Below, piece by piece: positions 27,709-36,063 of a DNA stretch of 64,000 nucleotides. The position numbers and the translations under genes were made by a program. The notes below the pieces were generated by a model. It had not been told where the DNA came from, made no database searches, and saw nothing but the letters and a program-made list of their open reading frames with translations. Positions within the stretch are counted from its first letter, which is position 1, and each line of letters starts with the position of its first letter. This DNA comes from Achromobacter sp. UMC71 (lineage in GTDB: Bacteria; Pseudomonadota; Gammaproteobacteria; Burkholderiales; Burkholderiaceae_B), in the NCBI RefSeq assembly GCF_014170305.1, contig NZ_LZZT01000047.1:62001-126000 (forward strand), in the 5' to 3' direction.

Positions 27709-27805
27709 GAAATTTCACGCTGAAAAATACTTTAGGAGTCAACGTTTTAGCTGTCAACAAAAAAGATGAAATTTCATGGAATAAAAAAAATATCACGCTA
27801 AAACA
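27709..27805. promoter_or_regulatory. MarR-type operator cluster of the aromatic-acid operon
   Basis: A 12-bp perfect palindrome ATGAAATTTCAT (27766-27777) lies nine bases upstream of the operon -35 box. A second copy of its core, GAAATTTC (27709-27716), lies just downstream of the likely start point. Two further related sequences repeat TCACGCTGAAAA (27715-27726) and TCACGCTAAAAC (27793-27804). The region is strikingly AT-rich for this genome. Bracketing of the promoter fits repression by the divergent MarR protein; that link is inference. Confidence 0.6.
27729..27757 (-). promoter_or_regulatory. Sigma70-type promoter of the iorA-led operon
   Basis: On the minus strand, TTGACA (27752-27757) is a perfect -35. 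A 17-base spacer follows, and TAAAGT (27729-27734) is a 4/6 match to the -10 consensus. Transcription would start near 27722, some 85 bases before the iorA ATG. The flanking palindromes overlap or abut this promoter. Confidence 0.7.
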
Positions 27806-28008
27806 AGGGTGTATATACTGGTTGTCCTCAGCATTCGATGCCCGTAAAAAGCCTCTTGATGGTGCAAAAACGGGTTGCGATTCGGGGTATACCCTGTGCT
27901 GCGCAACAGCATTGCGTCACGCCGTGGCGGGCCTTCGCGCCGTCGTGGTGCAATGCGCCCTGCGGCATGACGCCGCCTATCCATATTGGTGCGTGGGAGC
28001 AAAGCAAC

Positions 28009-28500
28009 ATGCGGTCGGACAAGCAGAGCGGAACCCAGCCCACCGGTGCGCGGTTCGTCGACGACTACCTCGCCTACCTGCTGGCGCAGGCCAGCCAGCG
28101 CATCTCGGCGGAATTCCATCAACAGGTGAAGGCCGCGGGCCTGTCGGTCACCGAATGGCGGGTGCTGGCCAGTCTGGAGGGCAGCCCGGGCGAAACCATC
28201 GGCGATCTGGCGGTGCTGGCCATCACCAAGCAGCCGACCCTGAGCAAGGTGGTGCAGCGCATGGAAGCCGACGGACTGGTGGCCCGCACCGGCGTGCGCG
28301 CCGACCGCCGCCAGACGCGGGTCGGCATCACCACCAAGGGCCGCAACCTGATCGCGGCGTTGTGCGATCAGGCCAACCAGCACCAGAAGGCGGTGCTGGC
28401 GCCGTTCGGCGAGGAAAAGGCGGCGCTGCTGATCGACATGCTACGAGTGCTGATGACGGAACACGTGCCGCTCGATCTGCCGCTGGACACAGACGAATAG
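28009..28500 (+). CDS. MarR-family regulator divergent from the aromatic-acid operon
   Basis: A 163-residue MarR protein. The winged helix is seen in LSVTEWRVLASLEGSPGETIGDLAVLA and TKQPTLSKVVQRMEADGLVAR, and the wing in GVRADRRQTRVGITTKG. Flanking helices form the dimer interface. ATG 28009 has GGGAG ten bases upstream; a longer in-frame reading from 27838 crosses the promoter and is rejected. It is transcribed away from iorA over a 370-bp AT-rich interval with paired palindromes. By family behaviour it represses the operon until an aromatic acid or its CoA ester binds. MarR regulators of auxin catabolism have this same arrangement. Confidence 0.9.
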   Translation: MRSDKQSGTQPTGARFVDDYLAYLLAQASQRISAEFHQQVKAAGLSVTEWRVLASLEGSPGETIGDLAVLAITKQPTLSKVVQRMEADGLVARTGVRADRRQTRVGITTKGRNLIAALCDQANQHQKAVLAPFGEEKAALLIDMLRVLMTEHVPLDLPLDTDE

Positions 28501-28622
28501 GACTCGTCCGGCAGGTGAACACTGTTTACTTGGCCGGATATGCGATTTTTTTGTCATTTCTTTATATGTCCCTATTTGTGTTTCTCCTGTGAAAACCGTC
28601 TCCGGTACGCATAAACCCTGAA

Positions 28623-28651
28623 TTGACGGGGGTCTTCCGGCTAGGCAATAT
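28623..28651 (+). promoter_or_regulatory. Candidate promoter of the peptide ABC importer operon
   Basis: TTGACG (28623-28628) and CAATAT (28646-28651) are separated by 17 bases and lie about 40 bp before the binding-protein ATG. Both hexamers are close to the sigma70 consensus. No operator was recognised. Confidence 0.5.
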
Positions 28652-28689
28652 CGCGCCGGTATTCAGACTACAGTCAGGAGTTGACACCT

Positions 28690-30261
28690 ATGCGCCGCAC
28701 TTTGATTGCCATCGCGATCGCCGCCGCCGTGGCCGTGCCCTCGATCGGGCAAGCCAAATCTTTCCGTTGGGCCGCCCAGGGCGACATCCTCACCTTCGAT
28801 CCGCATTCGCAGAACGAAGGCATGACGATCGCCGCCAACAGCTACATCTACGAACCGCTGGTGGACTACGACAAGGACTTCAAGGTGGTGCCGCGCCTGG
28901 CGACCGAGTGGGAGCAGGTTTCGCCCACCCTGTACCGCTTCAAGCTGCGCCCCGGCGTGAAGTTCCATGACGGCGCCGCCTTCACGGCGGACGACGTGGT
29001 GTTCTCCGTGCACCGCGCCATGGCGCCCACGTCGAACTACAAGGCTTACACCACCGGCATCAAGGAAGCGCGCAAGATCGATGACCTGACGGTCGAGATC
29101 GAGACCTCGGCGCCCAACCCGGTGCTGCTGCGCCAGTTGCCCAACGTGTTCATCATGAACAAGGCCTGGTCGGAAAAGAACAACATCGCCAAGCCGCAGG
29201 ACTTCGTCAACAAGGAAGACACCTTCGGCGCGCGCAACACCAACGGCACCGGCCCGTACAAGCTGAAGTCGCGCGAAGTGGACGTGCGCACGGTGTTCGA
29301 AGAAAACAAGGACTGGTGGAACAAGGCCGGCAAGGTCGGCAACGTCACCGAAGTGGTGTTCACGCCGATCAAGCAGAACGCCACCCGTACCGCCGCGCTG
29401 CTGTCGGGCGAGATCGACTTCGTGCTGGACCCGGCCGCGCAGGATCTGGACCGTCTGCGCCAGTCGGCCAAGGTGGTCGAGGGCAACGAATACCGCACCA
29501 TCTACCTGGGCCTGGACCAGAAGCGTCCCGAGCTCCAGTACTCGAACATCAAGGGCAAGAACCCGTTCCAGGACATCCGCGTGCGCGAGGCGCTGTACCG
29601 CGCCATCGACGTGGACGCCATCAAGCGCGCCGTGATGCGCGGCCTGTCTGCGCCCACCGGCACCATGATCGCGCCGCAGGTGCATGGCTGGACCGAGTCG
29701 CTGCACAAGCGCGTGCCCTACGATCCCGAAAAGGCCCGCGCGTTGCTCAAGGACGCCGGCTACGACGGCACCCTGAACTTCACGCTGGATTGCCCCAACA
29801 ACCGTTACATCAACGACGAGGCGATCTGCCAGGCCGTGGTGGGTATGTGGGCCAAGGTGGGCGTGAAGGCCACCATGAACGCGATGCCGCGGTCGACCTA
29901 CTTCCCCAAGGTGCAGAACTCCGACACCAGCGCCTACCTGTTCGGCTGGGGCGTGCCGACGTTCGACGCCATGTACACGCTGCAGAACCTGATCCGCACC
30001 AAGGGCGAAGGCGCGGACGGCATGTACAACCTGGGCAACTACAGCAACAAGGAACTGGACGCGATCATCGATCGCATCAAGACCGAAACCGACGCCGCCA
30101 AGCGCGATGCCGATATCCAGAAGGTGCTGGAAGTCCACGCCAAGGAATTCGGCCACATCGCGCTGCATGATCAGGTCATTCCCTGGGCCATGCGCAAAAA
30201 CGTCTCGGTCATCCACCGCGCCGACAATCGCCTTGTTGCCGATTGGGTCAAGGTCGACTGA
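28690..30261 (+). CDS. Periplasmic peptide/solute-binding protein (DppA/OppA family, SBP family 5)
   Basis: A 523-residue extracellular binding protein. The signal peptide is MRRTLIAIAIAAAVAVPSIG-QA. The mature part shows the family-5 patterns DILTFDPHSQNEG, LYRFKLRPGVKFHDGAAFTADDV and RVREALYRAIDVDAI. ATG 28690 is chosen over the TTG at 28681 because the signal peptide starts there; AGGAG lies ten bases upstream. It heads a five-gene + strand unit with two permeases and two ATPases. The ligand may be di- or oligopeptides, glutathione or another solute. The nearby MarR operon is on the other strand, so a shared role is not implied. Confidence 0.92.
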   Translation: MRRTLIAIAIAAAVAVPSIGQAKSFRWAAQGDILTFDPHSQNEGMTIAANSYIYEPLVDYDKDFKVVPRLATEWEQVSPTLYRFKLRPGVKFHDGAAFTADDVVFSVHRAMAPTSNYKAYTTGIKEARKIDDLTVEIETSAPNPVLLRQLPNVFIMNKAWSEKNNIAKPQDFVNKEDTFGARNTNGTGPYKLKSREVDVRTVFEENKDWWNKAGKVGNVTEVVFTPIKQNATRTAALLSGEIDFVLDPAAQDLDRLRQSAKVVEGNEYRTIYLGLDQKRPELQYSNIKGKNPFQDIRVREALYRAIDVDAIKRAVMRGLSAPTGTMIAPQVHGWTESLHKRVPYDPEKARALLKDAGYDGTLNFTLDCPNNRYINDEAICQAVVGMWAKVGVKATMNAMPRSTYFPKVQNSDTSAYLFGWGVPTFDAMYTLQNLIRTKGEGADGMYNLGNYSNKELDAIIDRIKTETDAAKRDADIQKVLEVHAKEFGHIALHDQVIPWAMRKNVSVIHRADNRLVADWVKVD

Positions 30262-30279
30262 TCCCGGCTAACCAGATCG

Positions 30280-30328
30280 CGAAGCCCCGATAAGGCCTGT
30301 CAGCCCCTGAAGGCCTCCAGGGGCTTCG
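30280..30328 (+). promoter_or_regulatory. Alternative hairpins between binding-protein and permease genes
   Basis: CGAAGCCCC (30280-30288) can pair with GGGGCTTCG (30320-30328), with AGGCCT repeats (30293-30298 and 30311-30316) pairing inside. Alternatively AGCCCCTG (30302-30309) pairs with CAGGGGCT (30318-30325). The two use the same GGGGCT strand and exclude each other. This is a plausible attenuator or mRNA-stability element giving more binding protein than permease. Inferred from sequence only. Confidence 0.5.
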
Positions 30329-30349
30329 CCGTCTTTGCTTTTCCTGCCT

Positions 30350-31339
30350 ATGTTTGCTTTCATACTGCGTCGCCTGTTGCAGGCCGTAGCGGTGATGCTC
30401 ACCGTCGCGCTATTGGCCTTTGTGCTTTTTCAATACGTCGGCGACCCTGTCACCATCATGCTGGGACAGGACGCCACCGATGCCGAGCGCATCGAATTGC
30501 GTGAACGCCTGGGGCTGAACGAGCCCGCCATCGTTCAATTCGGCCACTTCGTGGCCAACGCCGCGCAGGGTAATTTCGGCATCTCCTTGCGCCAGAGCGA
30601 GCCGGTTTCCACGCTGCTCAAATCGCGCCTGCCGGCCACGCTGGAGCTGTCCATGGTGGCGGCTCTGCTGGCGCTGGTGGTGGGCGTGCCGTTGGGCGTC
30701 TATACCGCGCTCAAGCGCAACAGCCTGCTGTCGCAGCTGTTGCTGGCCGGCTCGCTGCTGGGGGTGTCGTTGCCCACCTTCCTGATCGGCATCCTGCTGA
30801 TCCTGGTGTTCTCGGTGCAGCTGGGCTGGCTGCCCAGCTATGGTCGCGGCGAGACCGTCAGCGTCGGCTGGTGGACGTCCGGCCTGTTCACCGCCACCGG
30901 CTGGAAGCACCTGATCCTGCCTTCCATCACGCTGTCGCTGTTCCAGATGACCCTGGTGCTGCGGCTGGTGCGCTCGGAAATGCTGGAAGTGCTGCGCTCG
31001 GACTACATCAAGTTCGCGCGCGCCCGGGGCCTGAAGCGCCGCGCCATCCACTTCGGCCACGCGCTGAAGAACACCATGGTGCCCGTCATCACCATCACCG
31101 GCCTGCAACTGGGCGGCATCATCGCCTTCGCCATCGTGACCGAGACGGTGTTCCAGTGGCCGGGCATGGGCCTGTTGTTCATCCAGGCGGTGCAATTCGC
31201 CGACGTGCCGGTGATGGCCGCGTACCTGTGCCTGATCGCGCTGGTGTTCGTGGTGATCAACCTGATCGTCGATCTTCTGTATTTTGTCGTGGACCCGCGC
31301 TTGCGCTCCGGGCTGACCCGCGGCGGAGGTGGCCACTGA
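30350..31339 (+). CDS. Peptide-type ABC transporter permease (DppB-like)
   Basis: A 329-residue inner-membrane permease with six main hydrophobic segments. The N-terminus FAFILRRLLQAVAVMLTVALLAF is typical of DppB/OppB. The EAA loop ARARGLKRRAIHFGHALKN couples to the ATPases. ATG 30350 gives the normal family N-terminus; a TTG at 30335 would add five residues. The last base of its stop codon is shared with the next ATG (TGATG), so DppB and DppC translation are coupled. Confidence 0.92.
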   Translation: MFAFILRRLLQAVAVMLTVALLAFVLFQYVGDPVTIMLGQDATDAERIELRERLGLNEPAIVQFGHFVANAAQGNFGISLRQSEPVSTLLKSRLPATLELSMVAALLALVVGVPLGVYTALKRNSLLSQLLLAGSLLGVSLPTFLIGILLILVFSVQLGWLPSYGRGETVSVGWWTSGLFTATGWKHLILPSITLSLFQMTLVLRLVRSEMLEVLRSDYIKFARARGLKRRAIHFGHALKNTMVPVITITGLQLGGIIAFAIVTETVFQWPGMGLLFIQAVQFADVPVMAAYLCLIALVFVVINLIVDLLYFVVDPRLRSGLTRGGGGH

Positions 31340-32253
31340 TGCGCGCCGTTCTGAAACGCTGGTGGGACAGCGATATTGCCTGGGCCTGGCGCCGGGCGCC
31401 CGTGGCCATCGCGGCGACCGTGCTGTTGGCCCTGCTGTTGATCGGCTCGTTCGGCGCCGGCTGGGTGGCGCCGCACAATCCGTTCGACCTGACCAAGGTG
31501 GAACTGCTGGATGCCCTGCTGCCGCCCGCCTGGGAGGCCAACGGCCAGCAGACCTATCTGCTGGGCACCGATAGCCAGGGCCGCGACCTGTATTCGGCGA
31601 TTTTGTACGGCACCCGCGTGTCGCTCCTGATCGGCCTGGCGTCGGTGCTGCTATCGATGCTGATTGGCATCGTGCTGGGGCTGATCTCGGGCTACGCGGG
31701 TGGACGCATCGATGCGTTCATCATGCGGATCGCGGACGTGCAGCTGTCGTTTCCGGCGATCCTGATTGCGCTCTTGATCGACGGCGTGGCGCGCGCGGCG
31801 GTGCCGCGCGAGCTGCACGAGATCATCGCGTTCCCGGTGCTGATCGGCGCCATCGCGCTTGCCGGCTGGCCACAGTATGCCCGCACGGTGCGGGGGTCGA
31901 CGCTGGTGGAGAAGAACCGCGAATACGTGCAGGCCGCCCGCGTGATCGGGGTGGCCTCGCCGGTGATCATGTTCCGCCACGTGCTGCCCAATGTGCTGGG
32001 GCCGGTGCTGGTGCTGGCCACGGTGCACCTGGCGACGGCCATCATCACCGAGGCGACGCTGTCGTTCCTGGGGGTAGGGGTGCCGCCGACGGCGCCGTCG
32101 CTGGGCACGCTGATCCGCATCGGCAACGATTTCCTGTTTTCCGGCGAATGGTGGATCACCATCTTCCCGGGCGCGGCGCTGGTGCTGCTGGTGCTGTCAG
32201 TCAACCTGCTGGGCGACTGGCTGCGCGATGCGCTCAACCCGCGTCTGAACTGA
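31339..32253 (+). CDS. Peptide-type ABC transporter permease (DppC-like)
   Basis: A 304-residue second permease. After a hydrophobic first segment (residues 22-44) it shows WVAPHNPFDL, then LLGTDSQGRDLYSAILYGTRVSLLIGL, the hallmark of DppC/OppC, and the EAA loop EYVQAARVIGVASPVIMFRHVLPN. It pairs with the DppB-like protein to form the membrane channel. It is followed by a 73-bp gap before the first ATPase. Confidence 0.92.
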   Translation: MRAVLKRWWDSDIAWAWRRAPVAIAATVLLALLLIGSFGAGWVAPHNPFDLTKVELLDALLPPAWEANGQQTYLLGTDSQGRDLYSAILYGTRVSLLIGLASVLLSMLIGIVLGLISGYAGGRIDAFIMRIADVQLSFPAILIALLIDGVARAAVPRELHEIIAFPVLIGAIALAGWPQYARTVRGSTLVEKNREYVQAARVIGVASPVIMFRHVLPNVLGPVLVLATVHLATAIITEATLSFLGVGVPPTAPSLGTLIRIGNDFLFSGEWWITIFPGAALVLLVLSVNLLGDWLRDALNPRLN

Positions 32254-32326
32254 TGGATGGCGCCATCCGGATGCCGCGGGTAGCGGGCGCGGCAGCAGTA
32301 TTTGGAAATTTAATTTTGAGAAACCC

Positions 32327-33328
32327 ATGAGCGCTTTACTTGAAGTCCGCAATCTGCGCGTCGAGTTTCCGACGCGCCGCGGCACCCTGCGCGCCCTGGA
32401 CGACGTGTCCTTTTCGATCCAGGCGGGCGAAGTCCTGGGCGTGGTGGGGGAATCGGGCGCGGGCAAGTCGCTGACCGGCGCGTCCATCATCGGCCTGCTC
32501 GAACCGCCGGGCCGCATCGCCGCCGGCGAGATCCTGCTGGCGGGCCGCCGCATCGACAACCTGCCGGACGAGCAGATGCGCCGGGTGCGGGGCCGCGAGA
32601 TCGGGGCGGTGTTCCAGGACCCGCTGACCTCGCTGAACCCGCTGTATACGGTGGGCCGCCAGCTGGCCGAAACCATCGTGACGCACCTGGACCTGAGCTG
32701 GTCGCAGGCCCGCAATCGCGCGGTCGAGCTGCTGGCGTCGACCGGCATTCCGGCGGCGCGAGAACGCATCGACCACTATCCGCACCAGTTTTCAGGCGGC
32801 ATGCGCCAGCGGGTGGTGATCGCGCTGGCCCTGGCGGCCGAGCCCAAGCTGGTGGTGGCCGACGAGCCGACCACGGCGCTGGACGTGTCGATCCAGGCGC
32901 AGATCATCGAGCTGCTCAAGCGGCTGTGCCGCGAGCACGGCACGGCGGTCATGCTGATCACGCACGACATGGGCGTGATCGCGGAAACGGCGGACCGCGT
33001 GGCGGTGATGTACGCGGGCCGGGTGGCCGAGATCGGCCCGGTGGCGGACGTGATCCATCATCCGCGCCATCCGTATACGGCGGGGCTGATGGGGTCGATC
33101 CCGTCGCTGGAAGGGCATGCCGAGCGGCTGGTGCAGATCGACGGCAGCATGCCGCGGCTGAACGCGATTCCGCCGGGCTGCGCCTTCAATCCGCGTTGCG
33201 GGCAGCGCCTGCCGCGTTGCGGCCAGGACCGGCCTGAGCTGTTGCCGGCGGGCACGTCGCGGGCGGCCTGTTGGCTGCATGAGGGGGCCGCGGCCCCAGG
33301 TGGCAAACAATCGGAGGTGGCGGCATGA
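32327..33328 (+). CDS. Peptide-type ABC transporter ATPase (DppD-like)
   Basis: A 333-residue ATPase. Walker [12 protein letters not shown] is near residues 40-50, the signature is [16 protein letters not shown] and Walker B is [13 protein letters not shown]. The C-terminal oligopeptide/dipeptide domain ([32 protein letters not shown]) carries a Cys cluster that in DppD-type proteins can bind an Fe-S cluster. It overlaps the next ATPase gene by 4 bp. Confidence 0.92.
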   Translation: MSALLEVRNLRVEFPTRRGTLRALDDVSFSIQAGEVLGVVGESGAGKSLTGASIIGLLEPPGRIAAGEILLAGRRIDNLPDEQMRRVRGREIGAVFQDPLTSLNPLYTVGRQLAETIVTHLDLSWSQARNRAVELLASTGIPAARERIDHYPHQFSGGMRQRVVIALALAAEPKLVVADEPTTALDVSIQAQIIELLKRLCREHGTAVMLITHDMGVIAETADRVAVMYAGRVAEIGPVADVIHHPRHPYTAGLMGSIPSLEGHAERLVQIDGSMPRLNAIPPGCAFNPRCGQRLPRCGQDRPELLPAGTSRAACWLHEGAAAPGGKQSEVAA

Positions 33329-34314
33329 GCGCGCCGTTGGTGCAAGTGAAGGACGCGGCGCGCTGGTTCGATGTGTCGCCGCCGTGGTTGGAGCGCAAGC
33401 TGGCGGGCAAGCCGCGGGTGATGCTGCGGGCGGTGGACGGCGTGTCGTTCGAGATCGCGCGCGGCGAGACGCTGGCGCTGGTGGGCGAGTCCGGCTGCGG
33501 CAAGTCGACGGTGGCGCGGATGCTGGTGGGCCTGTATGGCCTGACGCGCGGCGATATCCATTTCGACGGCCAGCCGTTGTCCAAGATGTCGGAGCCGGGC
33601 GGCCGGGCGCTGCGCAAGCGGCTGCAGATGATTTTCCAGGATCCGTATGCGAGCCTGAACCCGCGCTGGCGGGTGGGGCGGATCATCGCGGAGCCGATGC
33701 TGACGCATACGGCGATGACGCCAGCCGAGCGCACGGCCCGCGTGGGCGATCTGCTCAAGCAGGTGGGGCTGGATCCGGCGGACCAGAGCCGCTATCCGCA
33801 TCAGTTTTCGGGTGGGCAGCGCCAGCGCATTTCGATTGCGCGGGCGCTGGCGGTGAATCCGGAGTTCCTGGTGTGCGACGAGCCGACGTCGGCGTTGGAC
33901 GTGTCGGTGCAGGCGCAGGTGCTGAACCTGATGAAGGACCTGCAGCGGGAGCTGGGGCTGACCTATCTGTTCATCTCGCACAATCTGGCGGTGGTACACC
34001 ATGTGGCGGACCGGGTGGGGGTGATGTATCTGGGGCGCATGGTGGAAGTGGCGCCCCGGGATGAACTGTTCGCGCGGCCTCGGCATCCCTATACGCGGAT
34101 GTTGCTGGAGGCGATTCCGGATATCAATGGGGCGGGCAAGCCGCGCACGGCGGTGGCGGGGGAAGTGCCCAATCCGTTGAATCCGCCTTCAGGGTGTACG
34201 TTTCATCCGCGGTGTCCGCATGCGGATGCGCGGTGCAAAGCCGAGGCGCCGGTGGCGGTGTTGGCGGGAGCGTCGGTCGTTGCTTGCCATGCGGTGCAGG
34301 AGGGGAGGACCTAG
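33325..34314 (+). CDS. Peptide-type ABC transporter ATPase (DppF-like)
   Basis: A 329-residue ATPase that pairs with the DppD-like one. Walker [15 protein letters not shown], signature [16 protein letters not shown], Walker [14 protein letters not shown], and the C-terminal family domain with [18 protein letters not shown]. It ends the operon. The downstream 191 bp before the convergent hypothetical gene contain no recognisable terminator or gene. Confidence 0.92.
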   Translation: MSAPLVQVKDAARWFDVSPPWLERKLAGKPRVMLRAVDGVSFEIARGETLALVGESGCGKSTVARMLVGLYGLTRGDIHFDGQPLSKMSEPGGRALRKRLQMIFQDPYASLNPRWRVGRIIAEPMLTHTAMTPAERTARVGDLLKQVGLDPADQSRYPHQFSGGQRQRISIARALAVNPEFLVCDEPTSALDVSVQAQVLNLMKDLQRELGLTYLFISHNLAVVHHVADRVGVMYLGRMVEVAPRDELFARPRHPYTRMLLEAIPDINGAGKPRTAVAGEVPNPLNPPSGCTFHPRCPHADARCKAEAPVAVLAGASVVACHAVQEGRT

Positions 34315-34505
34315 GCTTCTTTTCTTGCTGGCGGTGGGGTTCTTTAGGCGTCTGGCACGGCGTGGGGAGGGTCTTGCGGGGTCGCGGTGACGCGGCCGCG
34401 CGGGCGGCCCGTCGCCGCATTTGGCCTGCGGGGCGTCGTTGCGTTCTGGGTCAGCTTCGGGTTTAGGGGAGTTTTGATTGTCCGACGTCTGCGTCGCCGC
34501 GGGGG

Positions 34506-35027
34506 TCAGTGACGGTGACCCGGGTCGTTTGGATCATGCGGATGGTCGTGGCCGAGGAGGTCGTCTTCGTCGTCGTCCGCTTCGTCGTCTTCTTCGTCAG
34601 GGTCGGGCAAGGGTTCTTCGGTCAGGGCGAAGGGCAGGACGTCTTCCAGGTTGTCGGACCAGGCGGATTCTTCGCCGTCATGGTCGAGCTTGATGAAGCG
34701 TTCGCCTTCGTTGAGCGAGATCTGGATGGCCCAGAGGTAGAGGCAGTCGTAGGTGTCTTCGCCGGTTTGGGGCAGGCCGCGGTTGCCCAGGAGGCGGGCG
34801 CCGGCGCCGCCTAGCTGGACGTGGGTCTGTTCTTCGTCGGGTTGGGCGTTTTCGTCGATGGGCACGCCGTACGTGACCCATTCGGTGCCTTCGTCGCCCA
34901 GGACGACTTCGGCCAATACCGGTTTGCCCAGGTAGGCGCTGAGCGCTTCGGCGGTCTTGGCCAGCATGTCGAGTTCGGTCGCGCTGAAGTGGGTCAGGGA
35001 AGGCGGGGGCGTGGCGGAGGCGGACAT
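34506..35027 (-). CDS. Acidic hypothetical protein with Asp/Glu-rich and His-rich C-terminus
   Basis: I do not recognise a named family. The 173 residues have a compact N-terminal two-thirds (LAKTAEALSAYLGKPVLAEVVLGDEGTEW, ending about residue 128). The tail is rich in Asp and Glu (PDPDEEDDEADDDEDD) and closes with GHDHPHDPNDPGHRH. The tail could bind divalent metal or act as a flexible acidic linker. The start at 35027 is preceded only by a weak RBS. It is convergent with the ABC importer operon and separate from the AraC gene. A cytoplasmic location is likely, since no signal or membrane segment is seen. Confidence 0.75.
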   Translation of the reverse strand: MSASATPPPSLTHFSATELDMLAKTAEALSAYLGKPVLAEVVLGDEGTEWVTYGVPIDENAQPDEEQTHVQLGGAGARLLGNRGLPQTGEDTYDCLYLWAIQISLNEGERFIKLDHDGEESAWSDNLEDVLPFALTEEPLPDPDEEDDEADDDEDDLLGHDHPHDPNDPGHRH

Positions 35028-35190
35028 GAGGGTTCCTGGGCGCGATGATGCCGCGGGTACGGCGTTACGGAAAAACAGACGCTATTGTCGCGCGATCAGG
35101 CGGGGCTTGCATCGGACGGGTGGATGACGAGGTTAGCGGGGGGGGCGTGCGGGCGCGCACCGCGGTGGTGCGGGACGGGCACGGGGCCGC

Positions 35191-35964
35191 TCAGGCGGCG
35201 CGTTTGCGGGCGCTGTCGGGAGACTGGCCGGTCAGGCGCTGGAACATGGCGATGAAGGCGGACGGGGTGCTGTAGCCCAGATCGCGGGCGATGGCCTGGA
35301 CGGATTGGCCGGCCTCGAGCATGCCCAGGGCACTGACGACGCGCAGGCGCTGGCGCCATTCGTTGAAGGTCATGCCCAAGTGCTGCTGGCAGTGGCGCAG
35401 CAAGGTGCGTTCGGTGATGCCGGCGGTGGCGGCCCAGTGGGCGGCGCCGCGCTTGTCGCCGGGCTGGTTTTGCAGGGCGGCCAGGATGGAGGCCAGGACG
35501 GGCTCGTTAGTGGACGGCAGGTAGCTGGCGTAGGCGCGGGCGACGTGGATCTGGTCGATGACGACCTGGGCCAGGCGCCGGTCGGCGGGGGTGTCGGGGT
35601 AGGTGATGCCGCGCCGCTCGAAGTCGGCCAGGACCGCGCGCATGACGGGGCTGATTTCGAGGGTGCAGGGGGCGGGGGGCAGGTTGGCGCAGGCGGCGGC
35701 GGGAATGTCGATGCAGGCGTAGTGGACGTCGTCCTGGTTCTGGCAGCAGTGCTCTATCTGGGGCGGTATCCAGATGGCGTACTGAGGCGGGGACAGGTAG
35801 GTGACGCCTGCGATGCCGATTTCCATGATGCCGGACAGGGCGAAGTTGAGTTCGCCCCAGGGTGACGTGTGGCGCCTGACGCGCGAGTGCGGCAGGAAGT
35901 GCAGGATGCGGCAGGCCAGGGGGTAGGGGCGGCCGGGGCCGAGGTCCGGGGGTGAAGCAGCCAT
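35191..35964 (-). CDS. AraC-family regulator with N-terminal cupin domain
   Basis: A 257-residue regulator. The N-terminal cupin-like sensor has RRHTSPWGELNFALSG and YAIWIPPQIEHCC. The C-terminal double HTH shows AATAGITERTLLRHCQQHLGMTFNEWRQRLR, then LEAGQSVQAIARDLGYSTPSAFIAMFQRLTG. It is divergent from an EamA exporter gene, and its own start codon lies in one of three TGTCCGA-type sites, so it probably autoregulates and controls the exporter. AraC/EamA pairs of this kind are common in Proteobacteria. The ligand is unknown. Confidence 0.9.
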   Translation of the reverse strand: MAASPPDLGPGRPYPLACRILHFLPHSRVRRHTSPWGELNFALSGIMEIGIAGVTYLSPPQYAIWIPPQIEHCCQNQDDVHYACIDIPAAACANLPPAPCTLEISPVMRAVLADFERRGITYPDTPADRRLAQVVIDQIHVARAYASYLPSTNEPVLASILAALQNQPGDKRGAAHWAATAGITERTLLRHCQQHLGMTFNEWRQRLRVVSALGMLEAGQSVQAIARDLGYSTPSAFIAMFQRLTGQSPDSARKRAA

Positions 35965-36018
35965 GTCCGAAGTTCGTAGGGGTTTGTCCGATTTTCATTA
36001 TATACATCAAGTCGGACA
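35964..36018. promoter_or_regulatory. AraC operator: direct and inverted TGTCCGA sites
   Basis: TGTCCGA occurs at 35964-35970 and 35985-35991 (direct, 21 bp apart, two helical turns). Its complement TCGGACA is at 36012-36018. The 20-bp interval between the inverted pair is AT-rich (TTTTCATTATATACATC) and likely holds the exporter promoter. The first site overlaps the araC start codon. Confidence 0.6.
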
Positions 36019-36063
36019 TAGGCCTACACTGGCCAGCCATTCCTGTCTGGCAGTACCGCATCC

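Noticed and set aside
25686..28592. 968-codon open frame on + opposite iorA
   Set aside because: Antisense to motif-bearing IorA, low-complexity composition, and it runs through the promoter/operator region into the marR frame region.
28681..28689. TTG start for the peptide-binding protein
   Set aside because: ATG at 28690 directly begins a good signal peptide and keeps normal RBS spacing.
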